A stretch of DNA of 64,000 bases. Origin: Phoebastria nigripes (lineage: Eukaryota > Chordata > Aves > Procellariiformes > Diomedeidae). The stretch spans positions 481,073 through 545,072 of the forward strand of contig JAYKAV010002574.1 in the NCBI GenBank assembly GCA_035582835.1. The letters are read 5' to 3'. This document shows, in pieces, positions 1 to 12,446 of the stretch; positions within the stretch are counted from its first letter, which is position 1, and each line of letters starts with the position of its first letter. Position numbers and translations under genes: made by a program. Under the pieces are notes generated by a model. The model was not told the origin of the DNA. It searched no databases and saw only the letters and a list, made by a program, of their open reading frames with translations.

Positions 1-798
1 TAGGTTAATTGGCTGAAACTCACAGCAGAGCATTAAAAATTATTAGAGACTAGAGGGAATGATTTATAAGAAAAGATTAAAAGAAAGAAAAAAAAATATA
101 TAGCATAGTCACATAACAGATCTGCACCGATGGAAGAACCATCTGCAAGATTTTTAAAGACCATGTGGACTGAGGTGGTATATCTAGATGCAATAAAATG
201 AAATTAAGGATCAGAAAAATATCAGCTGCATATGAAGACACATTTTGTAATGGTAACATCCTGGAGGTTATGGAAAATATCTCAACACAATTGATAGAAG
301 TCCCATTTTTTGAAAGAAAAAATATTACTTGTTTTATGGCAGAGTGTGGAGTGTGGCTTTTATACCTTTTGTTCCTAAGTTTTGATTAAATATTGTCATT
401 TTGAAGGTAGATGTATTTAACTTCCACTTTGCGACCAATGATCTCTTATTCTTCAACACGTAGGTGATCTCCCAAGAAGAGAGCAGGGTTGTTCTTCCCA
501 TCATTGCCTCTGTCTTTGGAGCTGGAAAGCACCTCATAGTTGTGTCTCCTCACAACTTTTATAGCAGTAAGAAAGCGCATTATCCCTGGGCATGCAGTAC
601 TTTTCCAAGACCTTTTACTTCAGTCAGTTAGGACTTTAAAGTTGCCAGCTGCCAGCAATGTTTTGGTGTGGTCTTTAGCCCTGGGTTGTAGAGTCAGAGT
701 GTGTACTCGGCATGAAGCATCATCCAGATGGAGAGAGAATCTCCTTTTCGCTCATGCCAAGTTTCCCTTGTTCCTCACAGGCTTGCCCCATTGATCTA

Positions 799-1385
799 CT
801 AGCCTATGTGATGGAAGTGCCCTTCACCTTTGCAGTATAGTTTTCTTACATTTTCTTTCTGTTTAATTGTTCTTGCTTCCTCCTCAGCACTCTCCTGGTA
901 CTTATCAATCATGTTCTGCCGTAAAGCAGGAGGATTATCTGTATGTGTGTGTTTCCATGTGCCCATCCGGAAGACAAGCCTTTTGAAGGCAGACACATAG
1001 AGTCAGAGTTTGAAAACATAATTCTGCCTTCTCCCTCTGTCGAACTCTTTTTTTCATCAGATAACTCCAGGAAGGTCACCACACAGATAGGCCTGTCTGT
1101 TGTCTTGTAATGGTGCTGAATCTTAAGATCTCTCCCATCAACCAAGAGACAAGCAGTGAGCTGATGGATCTTGTGCTGAAGAGGATCTCGCTGTTCCTTG
1201 ACAAGTGTGCTGAAAGCACTGTCAATATTTGAGTCTTTTTCATAGCCTAGAAGTACCTCAGAATTTTTCTTTTCCTTCCCCGTCTTCCTTTTCTTTTGCT
1301 CCTCCATCGACCATTTTGGTTTATGGAGCCGGGCACGTATTTCATTGCCAGGAGAGTTTCTCTTTAACAGCTGTCCTTTCTCCAA
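799..1385 (-). other. Unassigned minus-strand open frames, possible decayed retrocopy or exon
   Basis: The minus strand holds a 158-codon open frame (1385 to 909) overlapping a second one in another frame (996 to 799). The first is charged and protein-like rather than low-complexity: it includes RLHKPKWSMEEQKKRKTGK, then LQHKIHQLTACLL and TTDRPICVVTFLELSDEKK. The second contains NPPALRQNMIDKYQESAEEE and ARTIKQKENVRKLYCK. Together they would read as one protein with a frame change near 990. A further open frame lies at 2051-1710, in the same frame as the first. I do not recognise the family, see no start context or splice pair that settles the matter, and find no poly(A) tail at the left end. 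It may be chance, a broken processed pseudogene, or an exon of an antisense gene. Confidence 0.2.
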
Positions 1386-4228
1386 AACATACAGTAAGGT
1401 TCATGACATTAAATGGGCGTCTTCAGAGCATTTCAAGTAGTCTTATTCTGCAAGCCCTGCTACTCCTCATTTGTGCAAGATCCCAGTATTTACCACTCTC
1501 TTTTTCCCCTGAGGTCAAGGAATCTTAAACAGACTTTTCAGACAGCCGGTTCGTCTCTGGATGTAAACCCTTCTCCCCAGATGATTTCTTCTGTCAGTGG
1601 AATTTGGATGGTATTTCCAGTTATTCCTCAGCCGCTCTGCCAGCTTTTCACAGAAGAGACCTTCTCTTTTCTCATTCCTGCCCTCCAGCTTTTACATTGC
1701 CCCCTCATCCTAGTCCTTTCTACCTAATCCTAATTTACTGCTGATCAGAGCCATGGCAGCAGAACCAGTTACATGAGGTGGAAAAGCATAAAAATAAAAA
1801 CCTACATCAGACAAAGTTATGGTTTTGCCTTTGAGGTAATTGGTTTTGCTTGCAGTGATCTCGGTGAAACTGGGCAGAGCTGAGCATTCTTCATCTCGCT
1901 TGTATATTGTTTGCCTTTGTTTCCTGTAGTGCGACTGTACCCCATAAAATAACAGGTAACAAATTGGTCTGAGTGTTTGGTTTCTCTCTGCAGCATAGAG
2001 CAGAGCGTGTGCTAGAATCTGTTCTTTGATTTTTTTCCTGTCTTTTTGCATGCAATTTTGTATGCGGGTGGAGTTTCCACGTGTGTTCTTGTGCCAAATG
2101 TGGTCAGTATTAAACTTGTATGCGATAAACTACATGGAGGTCTTTACTAAGAAATATGAAAATGTAGTGTGGCTCCTATTTTAGCAGGCTGTGAATTATC
2201 ATAGTTCCATGGAAGTAGGTTTATCGGGTATAGTCTGTATAGAAATTATAACCTTTATTAACGTAATTTGTAGACTAAGCTGTGTTAGTCTGAAACGGCA
2301 TATGCATGCATGTGTGTAGGTTTGCATTTTAGCCAAGGGAAGGAGTCCCCTACACTCAGCTGGCTGATGTTCCACTTGTGTTCATAGCTATTACACAGCG
2401 ACTCTTTAACATTATACCTGATTGCTGCCAGGAACTGTTAAAAAGCGTCCTAGAATTCAGTAGGTAAAAGGCCATGGATGTTGATAAATCCAGAAGCCTG
2501 GCAAAGCAGTAATACTTGAGAAGTATTGGAAAGTATCAGTTCTGTCTGCCTGCTGAGAACTGCTTGCAGCTGTAGGGTGGTGTGCTGCCTGCTAGCAGCT
2601 ATAGCCACATGGCGTCCCCTCCTTTCTCAGGTTTCCCAAATCCCACCATGTGGTGGAAGAGGGCAATGAAAAGGGAGAGAAGAGACCAGCCAGGTGCCTT
2701 TCTTTTTCACTGTAGAGAGTAAAATTATATTGTAGAGGAAGAGAGACAGATGCGTAGTCTTCGTCTGCATTAACAAAGGGAACAAGCCAAGGTCTGTTTT
2801 CTGACTGAAGGCACGAGCATCACTGATGTACACATGCCCTTCACCAACAGCCCAGGGACCTCATTCATATGACCTGTTGGGAGCAGTCCCTGGTCCACAC
2901 CCTTCCCTGAATTGGGTGGGTGTTATCTGGGAGAGCACTGCTTGTCAGAGCCCAAAATTAAGGCAGGAAAAACACTATCAATTACAAGTTATTGATGATT
3001 GTATGCCAATGCTTGCACTCAAGCTTGCACTAAACTGCTCCTGTTGAGTTAGTACAGATGTAAGCATTGAGCCTCAGGCTCATGGTAGGGATAAGAGGGA
3101 AAGAGTAAAACAAAGGCCCTTGCAGGAACACACCTGTCTGCTCTAAACTAATTTGTGTTTGACAGAAGCCGTTAACACTTTCCAGCATAACAGTGCAAAC
3201 TTAACTACAGTATGTCTGTCTCAGAATATTTTTCACACCACCATCCCAGTTAGATCTGAATTTCTTTGTTCTTTTTCTCTCCTTGGTGGTTTTTGTATGG
3301 GGCTGTTGGGGGGGAAGCCTTTTCAGTCTGGTCCTGACAGACCTGGAGCAGATGTCCCCCTTATTTTAAAAGATAGCAGTTATCTCCACTTTACTAACTC
3401 TTGATTTCACAGATTCACTTCCAGCTCTAGGGACATCCAAATTATGCTTTTGCTTCCAGGTTTCTTTGTCATTATAGCTCTTAATTTAGGATAATGAGAT
3501 TTTTTTTTTATTGCTTTTTAAAAAAGCAAGAGGAGAAAACCACACAGGAAGCAAATTTTATGAAGTTGCTATGCTCTTCCACATGGTGAACTTGCTTCAT
3601 TCCCTTATATGTAGTGTAAGTTGTTGTGCTGATGCACAACAACTGAACATGATAACCCTGTCAAAGAGGAACCAAAGCTCCATCTGTAATAAAATGTATG
3701 GAAAATTTTAGAATTTAATATTGATGGTATGTACAGTGTTTATAGAATCAGTGTAATTACATATCTGTGGTATAAGCAAACCGGTATCAAATCAATGCGT
3801 ATAAATTTTATGTATGTTTTAACTGCATATACTTGTTTTTCTGATATTTTATTCTTGTAATTTCCTGAGTCATGCCAAAGAGAAGACCATAAAAGATACT
3901 ACTGTTAGTTTCCTGTAATTTCGGATACTCATACTTAAAATCTCCACTATTGTGAGCTATTGTGTGTCTGTTAACAGAAAACCTGGAAGTAATTTAGATG
4001 CAGCCTCATAAGATAGGAGTCCTCATTCAGACTACACCTAGCATTGCAGTGAGCTTAATGAACTCACTTTCGAAGACAAAAAGTGGTGGACGTTATTAGA
4101 ACATATTATATACGTGTGTGAACTTTGGGGGTCTGTTAGAGTTACCTGAGGAATGTGTAATTAAACTTTGTCATAATGCTTGTGTATTAAGGGACAGCTC
4201 AAGTTCCCCGTGCATCCTGAACTTAACG

Positions 4229-4300
4229 GAGTTAAGAAACCTGTTGGAGGTCACAGATGGGATTTGAAGTCTGAATGTGTGGAGTGTCTAGCTCCTATTG
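4229..4300 (+). repeat. Possible MIR-like SINE relic (3' half)
   Basis: GAGTTAAGAAACCTG, GAGGTCACAGATGGGATTTG and AGTGTCTAGCTCC appear in the order expected for the 3' half of a MIR (GGTTAAGTAACTTG ... AAGGTCACACAG ... GGGATTTGAACC ... CTGACTCC). The match is short and imperfect, so this is only a suggestion. Confidence 0.3.
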
Positions 4301-7300
4301 CAAAATAGGGATCAGTGTCCCCCAGAAGTATTCCAAGATAGTGTGAGCTAGTTAGTTGAGAGCATTCATCTCTATTGCACTCGGATGTCTCTGCAAAGAC
4401 ACCCCGGTGTCCCCAGTTCTGCACTGTGGCACAGAGCTACCTAAGAAGGCACAGGGCCAGCATAGCTCTGGTACAGTTTAGGTTGGAAACCACTAATCCA
4501 GACTGTTAGACCGAGACATTAAATATTACAATAAAATATTATTATAAATTGAAATATTATTAGCATTTATTAAAATAGTTTAGACTCTTAAAGTTAACAA
4601 GCTGGAAAAAATCTGAAGCTTTTTTTCCCCCCACCTTTTCAGAGGAAATTTGTATGCGAGCTGACTAGTATACCAAATTTCAGCCAGATGTGAATTAAAA
4701 CTGCAAAGTTACGAATGCTTGTGAAACAGAGCGCATAGTGGAAATGACAGCTCCAGCACAGGAATGCCAGGAGCTGCTGTAATGACTTAATATTTAAAAT
4801 GCAATAAAATCAGAAATAAGCACCTTTAGATTTTCATGTTTCAGAAGGAGATTATGACTGAGACGCATTGCTTCTGTAGACAAATTCCCTGAGATTTTTA
4901 CAGCTACAGCACTAGCAGGTCTTCACATGCCTACAAGAGTAAATCAGTTTTTAAAGAGGTGGTGTATTTGAAACTAGCAATCAGCTTTTTGCTTTTTTTT
5001 AAATCTTTATTACAAACATCTGTAAACTTCAAAGTGCTGTCTACTGGAGTAGCGTTCCCTGAAACAGATGTCTTGTTTGTGTTTAATGTGCCTAATACCT
5101 TGCTTGGTCCTTCTCAGGTCTAGAACTCTTACAAGTCATAAAGTGACAAAATGTTTGTTTATTTATTTTATGGGTTATGGTGATGTTAATTGTAGGTACC
5201 ATATAGATGGTCAGCATTTTTGTTCTATGAAAGCCTTGAGGAAGGGGAAAAAGCCATTTACTGAGAGAGTTGTTACTGTTGTTCTGAGGCATCCTATTCT
5301 GTCTTTCATACATCATAATTCCTCTTACAGGAACACCCATTACGGGCTTACTTTTCCCAAAATGCTTGTCAGCAGAGGTGTATCAGCAAGCCCTGCCACC
5401 CGTTCACAGTGGTAGAAGCATCTATTATTTCAGTGAAATAATTTTTGCTTCCATAGTTTTAACTGAGTTCTGCTTCTGCTGCTGGTGATATAATTGTATC
5501 TATGGTAGAACATTTACTGGCATAACTGTGTTTATTTAGAGGTGTCATTACTTTGTTCCCTATTTCTATTAGGAAACTAGTCTGCCATCACATGCATGCT
5601 CTGTTTCTTGCAGTCTTTATAACAAATAATAATCTCTAAGTGGTAAATATTTTGTCAACTACTTCACATTATTATTTTCCCTGGGAACTTTGTGGGGGTA
5701 TTTTAAACCAAGAAAAAAACTAATTGGCTACGCAAAGAAAATACCGACAGTGGCCACACACACAAACATTATCAATTAAATCAAAGAAGTATTACCCTAT
5801 CCTCCTTAAATGTAGTGAGTTTGCTATAGGGGTGCTCCAGTGGCTTAAAACAGGTGCTTGCAGAGAGAAGCTGAGCTTTCGTGTGTTACGTTTTCTCCTG
5901 CACGCACTATTGCAGTTATATCCAGCCCTGAAAGTCTTATCTCCACTATATTGGCAGTTCGAACTAAGTTGTGTCCCTAAAGCTTTTCAGTGCGAAAAAA
6001 CCCTTTCTGAGCTAAATCCTGGTTTGATTCTGATTCAGCTGGCTGCCTGGGATAGGGTGGAGGGTTGTAGCACAATGAGGATGGACGAGGATGAAAGTTG
6101 ACGTTCATGTTGCTGTGCTGTAGTAAGGGTGAAGTATCTGGATCTCCAGGTTTATCTAATGGTGATCCATGGACACTGTGCTGCTGCTTTGTGTAGTACA
6201 TGCTGTTTCTCAGGGTGGCTAGCATAGCTGAGAGGCATTGATGACAAGCTCTTGTTTCAGATGTACTTGGTGTAGGCATTACTTGTCTCTGTTATGAAAA
6301 CATTTGCTGGCAATGTTTCAATGGCAAAACATTGTCTGTGTTTGATTTCTTTAAATCATGGTTTTAAAAAAAACAGGACATATCCAAGTAGCTGGAACAA
6401 GGTGCTGTTTTAGAGTTTGTATAATTATTTGTAGCACAGTGAGCTGGCCTGTATTTATTTCAGAAATATGCTTAAAATATATTTAAAATGAGAAGAAAAT
6501 AGCAATACTTCCTCAAGTTAAAACCTCTTCAATGCATGTAGTTTACATTTAATATCTTAATGTGCTATGCATTCATTAATTTAATACAAAAACACCATCT
6601 GTATAAAAAAGATCAAATAAAATAACTGCTGTTTTTTCCTCATATTGAACAAAGCAGTTGCCAAGTAGCATATAGCAGGAAGAGCAAACGCCTCTTTCCC
6701 CCACCTTCGGCAGCTGGGGTACAGTTTTCTTTTATACTCTCTCCTTACTGGTGTGGTACTGGGCAGGGTGATTTTTCACTAAGGGGCAGCTGGATGTGTA
6801 TTTCTGAGCTGTGCTTAACTCCCTNATTGCATTTTGTTAACTGTGTTAGCCATTCTTACTGGTGCGGGGGGACAACCCCACAAGAGGAGAGATGTGGCCC
6901 AACGTACTTCATGCTGGAAGCTCACTTGAAATGGCCTGAAGGCTGCATGCTTTTTTTCCATGTCTTGTTCTGAAATCTTCCTAATTTTCCTATCCCTTCT
7001 CCTTCATATCTGCTCTGATTTTTTTACTTCCTTATTTTTTCCCCATGGGCTTTTTTGGTTGCTTGGTTGGTCGGTGAGTTGTGTTGTTTTGTTCCTCACC
7101 CCAGACTTGGGCTCCTTTTTGGTGCCTCTTTACTGTCTCACTGGAGCCAGCAGTGCTTTTGGCTTGGGCTCATCTGTGACTGGACTGGACCGCTTAGTTC
7201 TGGTTCAGACCAGTGGCTTGACGACTAGACATATTTTGAAGCAATATATGCTGGTTTAAAGGGGATATAGGGGAGAGCAGGAGAAAGGCTTGGGGCATCT

Positions 7301-9176
7301 CTGGAGTTTCAGGGAGATGCGAGCAGCAATGTCTCCCCTCCTCCAACCTTCCTCTCCATCCCTACTTTCTTCCCCAGTTGATAATCACTGCTTTGTTTAG
7401 TTTGGTTTAGTCTCAGTGAAAACTTGAGATTATGGGACAGGCTCCATTCCTTTTCAGGAAACAAAAAAAAAACCTCAAACTGCCTTTNAGTTCAATGCCC
7501 TGCTAGAAAACATACTGACTCATGGGACTGCAGATTTCCATATAGATCCTGTCTTGGGTGAAGTAAGTGTCACCAGACAGAGAGAAAAAGCTGTGTTTAG
7601 GCTGCCCTGTGAGAGTTTTACATACTGGCTTCAGCAAGAGTGGGACTGGTTTTAAAGAAGTTAAACTTTAAAGAAGTTCCTCACTACTTAATCCACAGCA
7701 GCTGCTGATGTGGTGTTTGGTGCATCTCCTTTTACTGTTACTGCTCTTCTGCTCAGTCCTGGCCTTTCCTAATCCAAAGTCAGTGTTGGTGTGGACAGCA
7801 AGGTTGGAAAACACTGATTTAGGAAATGAAAGGTAGCTTACTTGCTATCTTGAGGAACCAGGACCTTGGCACTTTGCAGTGGAACCTATATGTTTATGCT
7901 TTGAGCTTTCAAGTTGATGTGGGAGGAAGGATCAAATCCTCTTCAAATTTCAGATAATTATTAAGTAACTTATTCTAAGATTAAATTTGAATTCTTAAAG
8001 GAAAGCTATGAGCCTTGAAACTTTTCAATTAGTAATACTTTTTGGCTTCAAAATGCTTTTGGATTACCTGTGAGCACCTCTAAAGAGATACTGTGGTGGT
8101 TGTGGCTAATTATGACAACTGCATATTAGCATTGTAATTGGCTAGCTTTGCCTTCTTCAAACAATAAAAAACCAACCCCAAACTTCTTGCACAAAGTCTG
8201 TATCTGTGAAGTAGCTAAGATGAATCCTAAAAGGAAAGTATTTATTAAGAGCGAATCATAAATGATTGGCATATATCCGAGCAGTTACAATTTCAGTATC
8301 CCAATTCTAGAACTACTTTATTATTACTTCCTTTTTTTGCTTCAAAACCTGACTAGGACCATAGAATGACTGGCATAAAATAAAATACTGGGTTTTGTTT
8401 GCAAATAAAGGTGGGTGGTGTGCTAGAAAATGAAGATAGCCAACTGAACTTTGCTTGCTTCCCAAATAACTGCAGTGCTGCATAGATCTGAACAAAAAGC
8501 TCGTATTTCCAGTATCTTTGAGGATACTGTTTTACGGTGGCTTTCTTTTAGTTTCTAGCTTGCCACTTGTAACTGCTTCTCAAGCTTGTCACCCATAGTT
8601 TCAGAGCAGCTCACACTGCTGCTTCTAGCTGCTCTGCAGACCTGCAGGCTACCCGAAGCTTTACATTTATCAAGCCCTATTACTCTGTCCTGCTAGTTGA
8701 TAATATTAGGAATGAAGTATGGTTCCTGCTTATGTCAATAAAATTTTGGCAAAGGCCCCACCTGTACCGGCAGTGTAAGAAATGCAAACCATAGTGTCTG
8801 GTACTAGAACAGACAAATTCTTTGCTAACCCAAATTTGCAGGGGCTCAGTTTTTGCGAGTGAAGCAAGATTTTGTACAAGGGTTCAAATCCTTTTTATTA
8901 TATAGGAGCTCCCCATATGAGTGTAATAGATAAGATTTTCAAAGAAGTCTGTGCTCAGGGACAGGAGACCATAAGAAAGGAAAGTTTTTCACCCNCATTA
9001 CTACCCTAAATCTTGGGGTAGAGGCACGCTCTAAGGCTTGAGCCAATCTTGGGCTAACTTCACTGCTGCCAAAAAACATAACCCAGAAGAAAACATGTAG
9101 GGGGAAAAAGGGCATAGTTTTCTGTTGGGTTAGCAAGTCAAATCAGCTCCCCGTGCAGATAGATTGGTGGTAAAGT

Positions 9177-9188
9177 GGGGGGGGGGGG
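9177..9188. repeat. G12 run in a G-rich patch
   Basis: Twelve consecutive G, followed within 50 bases by further G-rich words (GGCTGGCTGG, GCAGGGGGAAGG). Several G tracts close together on the plus strand could form a G-quadruplex in RNA or DNA; this is inferred from the runs only. Confidence 0.85.
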
Positions 9189-10385
9189 CAGGAATGGCTG
9201 GCTGGAGCAGGGGGAAGGTAGAGTGGGGTGTCCCCTTTTTGGTGGCAGACCATGAGAATAGCTCAGCCTTAAACTATAACTTCAGCCTTTTGTTTGCAGC
9301 ACTGATGTCTAATACCTGTGATTTTTTTTAAAAACCTGCATCCTATTTTGCATCTTTGTTAGCATTCAACTGAAGGCATTCATGGTGACAGTTACTGTGG
9401 TGTGATATCTGATTTTGTTCTCTTGTTCTTTAAGGTTTTTTCCTTGCACTTGGAATGTCTGTAGGGCATGGTCGTATTAGTTAAACATGTGCATTGATGG
9501 TTGCAGTATCAGTGAAAGTGAAGGTTTCAGTGCTGACTTGCAGTGTATTTGCTATTTATTTACTTTTCGGGCTACCCAGTGGGATATGAGAGTGAACTTG
9601 TCCTGCTCTTATTTGAGCCTCAGTATGCTTACTGTGCACATTTGTGCAATTGCTGTGAAGAAAAGATCAGTACAATAGATTCGTAAACCTGAGCAGCTGT
9701 AGGGGCTTTCTCCGCAGAAAAATAAAAGAAATCTGTCCCAGTCGCCCTGTGAGTTTGCACTCTGTGGCTTGCTGCTACTGTGCCCTGGCAGCACAGGAGC
9801 ACGGTCCTGCCTGAAAATCATGCTGCAGTACAATCTGGACTGCAGTCGGTCCTCTCCCCAAAACCCTGCTGCTCAATCTTGTCCCCCTCCTGCTTTCAGG
9901 GACTATTTACTCCTTAAAAACACCTCTCAAAGAGCTGCACAAGGTGCATGCAGGCAAGCACTTTTAAATAACATGGCTCCTTTAATAGCTAGTCTTTAGA
10001 GCAGAGTGAGATGAGCTAAGCTTCTTGATTTTCACAGAGCTGAATGTTTGCCCAGTTCCTCTGTAGCATACACCCCTAGGGAAAAATTACAGTCTGCAAT
10101 CACTTCGGCATAGCTAGATGCCATGTAAGTGTCATACAGTATCCACAGTTGGTTACTCACAGGTTACAAGGGGGCTGCTTTTTGTTATAACTGCACTGCT
10201 ATTTGCTTATTGTTCCTTGAAAAGAATAGTTGTATTGCTTGGCTTCAGGTACCATTTGTGTACTTCTATTATTTGCTACTCATAATTGTGCATGTTTGTA
10301 GTAACAGATAGTTTCCTATTTCTATGAGAGACGATGAGGAAGTACTTTGAAAGAATGAGAAATGAAAGGCCTAAACCTTTATTCT

Positions 10386-10415
10386 AAAAAAAAAAAAAAA
10401 AAAAAACAAAAAAAA
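10386..10415. repeat. A-rich simple repeat
   Basis: Twenty-one A, one C, then eight A. There is no AATAAA just upstream on the plus strand, so it does not look like a retrocopy tail. Confidence 0.9.
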
Positions 10416-12427
10416 CTTTGCTCTCAAGTCTTTTTGCCGTTGGCCCCTCAACCTTACTGCTACGGTGATTTTAAAACCTCTTGGACAAAACCGGGCAACG
10501 ATGGGCAAAACTGGACAGTGAACCCACAAAGAATTCATTGCTCAATTTTTTTATTTTTTTAATAAAAGGTTTTATGTTGAGTCATCCCTGCTCTCTCCTA
10601 GCACTTCATTTCGTGCCAGTCTGCAAGGGAGATGAAGAGATACCATCTAATCCTGTAGCCTGCCAGGGAGGAAAGGCTGGGAAGAAGGAATGCATGGGCT
10701 CCCGGCGCGTTCGTTTATGGTAGTGTAGCTTTACTATTTACCAACCAAATGGATATTTAAAAGAGAAGATGAATAGTGGAGAACGTCAGCCCAAACCTGC
10801 TGTGGCTGTTGGAAATAAGGCTTATCTGATAAACAGTATCTCTGAAAGGTCATTCTGCACTTTAGTTGTTTTACTGCAGGCTCTTGCTAATCGATTTAAA
10901 ACTTGTCTTGAGAGGTCAGGTTTGTTCCTTGGTTTTGTTAAGGGTGAGAGCTGATAGATGTGACATGAGGCTGTACAGCCTTTTCAGGCAGCGAATCCCT
11001 GCTAAAAGACCTCCTGTTCTCAGTGTTACAGGAATATGCTCTGGATGTGTGCACCTGTAGACCAGTGGGTAGGGACAGCACACTGCCTCTTGGCATCACT
11101 GAGCCCGTACTGGTGGTTGTTCTGAAGCTTGCTTGAATTTTGAACGAGTGCATGAATGTCTCCATCTTGAAGATCAGTTTGTTACAAAATAGTGCCCTAA
11201 GAAGCTTATTTCTTCAGATATCATCTAGCTTCAACTATTTAATTAATTTTAGTGATAGTAAAGGAGAGAGGGTGTGATATGGCAGCAAACTAACTAGTTT
11301 TTATTTAGAGAACATATTAATAATATTGAGCAAAGCATTGAAATGTCTGATGTGGATCCCTTTTCTGCAAAGCAGCAAGATACAGTGTATCTTTGGTGCA
11401 ATATTTGTATTTCAGTGCCTTTGCTGAGATTCAGATAAAGTGTAAAGTTAAGAATATGCTGAACTGTTTTGCAGAATTACCTGGGAGATAAACACCAGCT
11501 TTAGTGCACCGAGAGGTACCTATTTATTGATAAAGCTAAGATTACTATCAGCAGGTAAAATTTTATATTCTCCACAATACTTTTCATTTCCCAATTTTAA
11601 TATAAAATGCTTTCAAAAATTGAACTTGTAATGTAATTTGATTCAGCTGAAGGGAGGAAACATTAAGAGACAAGAAAAAAGTGAAGAGATTTTTTTGAAT
11701 TTNTTGTTAAAATTTTATTTTTTGTTTAGCTTGTTTGTACTTGACTATTGGTTTGTAGTGAATCATCCGCTCTGTTTCTCACTGGATGACAGAGCTGCGG
11801 TTGGGAGATATTAACTCTTGCTCTTAACTGAGTGCAGGACGAACAAGGCAACTCCACGTGTAAAAGGTAATTCTTGGTAAAGTAGGAGATATTTGTAAAG
11901 AAAGTAGATAATCCAGATAAATTGCAGGTTCAGAGTAGCTGCTGCCTTGTACTTAATATTTGCTGAGAGTAGATTAGGAAACCAAGTTAAATCAAACAAG
12001 TGTGCTTTCATTTCTAGGGCTTCNTTCCAGGCTAACGCCGAGCATGAAAATGCTGGTTGCCATTTCATGGGGTGCGGGTTGCTGGATCCATGAATTCTTA
12101 CCAGGCCCTTCCACTGGGGAGTTTTTGTCAGTCAGTATTTCAGAAATGCTCCCAAATCCCCTACTGGAAGCATTTTGTAAGTGCCAATGCCCCTTTAAAT
12201 TTCTGCATGAGAATTTTATTGTGCTTTTTTCTAACCAAACCTGACGCAATCTGAAGAGGAATCTTCCAAATTCTCCATGATGGTGTCTTGCCGTACTGCA
12301 GGTGGTTTCACTGCTGGTTCTCAGCAGCTTTGCAGAAACAGAGGTTGCTCTCCATTTTGAGGGAGATGCACTATCTCCTTAAAATGGCAGTTGTGGAAGG
12401 GATCACTGGATGTTGTGTCAGCCCAGA

Positions 12428-12446
12428 TTTTTTTTTTTTTTTTTTA
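12428..12446. repeat. T19 homopolymer
   Basis: A pure T run followed by AAACC. A simple repeat with no associated structure seen. Confidence 0.9.
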
